From Desulfovermiculus halophilus DSM 18834 (lineage in GTDB: Bacteria > Desulfobacterota > Desulfovibrionia > Desulfovibrionales > Desulfothermaceae): a stretch of DNA of 64,000 nt. The stretch covers positions 1-64,000 of the forward strand of contig NZ_JIAK01000013.1 in NCBI RefSeq assembly GCF_000620765.1. The letters run 5' to 3'. Position numbers and translations under genes: made by a program. The notes below the pieces were generated by a model. The model made no database searches. It saw only the letters and a list, made by a program, of their open reading frames with translations, and had not been told where the DNA came from. Positions 63,999-64,000 of this stretch are shown one piece after another. Within the stretch, counting starts at the first letter, position 1; each line of letters begins with the position of its first letter.

Positions 63999-64000
63999 CG

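Overview
The window is about 64 kb of a bacterial chromosome, GC-rich and densely coded. It carries about 58 protein genes. I found no rRNA, tRNA, CRISPR array, phage or transposase gene. The gene set (Na+-pumping methylmalonyl-CoA-type decarboxylase, TRAP transporter, oxygen-independent class III ribonucleotide reductase, PaaK-type ligase, sigma54/NtrYX-type regulation, type IV pilus-type PilB/PilC) suggests an anaerobic Gram-negative bacterium. My best guess is a sulfate reducer of the Desulfobacterota (Desulfovibrionales-like); this is inference, not a taxonomic match.

Layout. 0.5-4.3 kb: RNase Z, an Fe-S aldo/keto reductase and an ATP-grasp protein. 4.4-11.4 kb, minus strand: a Na+-translocating decarboxylase (mmdA, gamma subunit, biotin carrier, beta subunit) followed by a DctQ-DctM-DctP TRAP transporter and closed by a strong hairpin. 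11.5-20 kb, minus strand: a LuxR-type two-component pair, a class IV aminotransferase, aspartate-semialdehyde dehydrogenase and pilC/pilB. 20-28 kb: kdsB-carA, pdxA, ROK kinase, Nudix, glycosyltransferase 9, sua5-thpR. 28-37 kb: DedA, cobS-cobU, an M23 peptidase, a MoaD-like protein, an RluA synthase and an NtrC/NtrY pair with a DUF4390 gene. 37-50 kb: rlmH, nrdG-nrdD, a TANGO2-like gene, folD, eno, coaX, hemW, queH and RNase G. 50-56 kb: trmI, a PaaK-like ligase behind a consensus promoter, a CDP-alcohol phosphatidyltransferase, a SagB-type nitroreductase, a DUF445 gene, a YHS-like gene and folK. 55-64 kb: a Xer recombinase, a DHH-CBS-CCA fusion, a polar amino acid ABC transporter, a DMT exporter and a HIT hydrolase.

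The most unusual content is intergenic. At least seven dispersed repeat families share this window: A, a fold-back element of about 280 bp with 79-bp miniature forms; B, a family rich in short ATCG-containing words; C, a REP-like pair of hairpins nested in a B copy; D, a decayed repeat with coding-like conservation; E, TCTGTCC-type heptamer arrays; F, a second fold-back element inserted in an A copy with an apparent ATAA target duplication; and G, a GTCATCCCGGA-type repeat. They tend to abut each other. They occupy five of the six convergent gene gaps and none of the six divergent (promoter) gaps. Three genes (carA, coaX, the DMT exporter) take their stop codon from a repeat.

Many starts were moved inward from the longest open frame to a codon preceded by a Shine-Dalgarno sequence; the reasons are given per gene.
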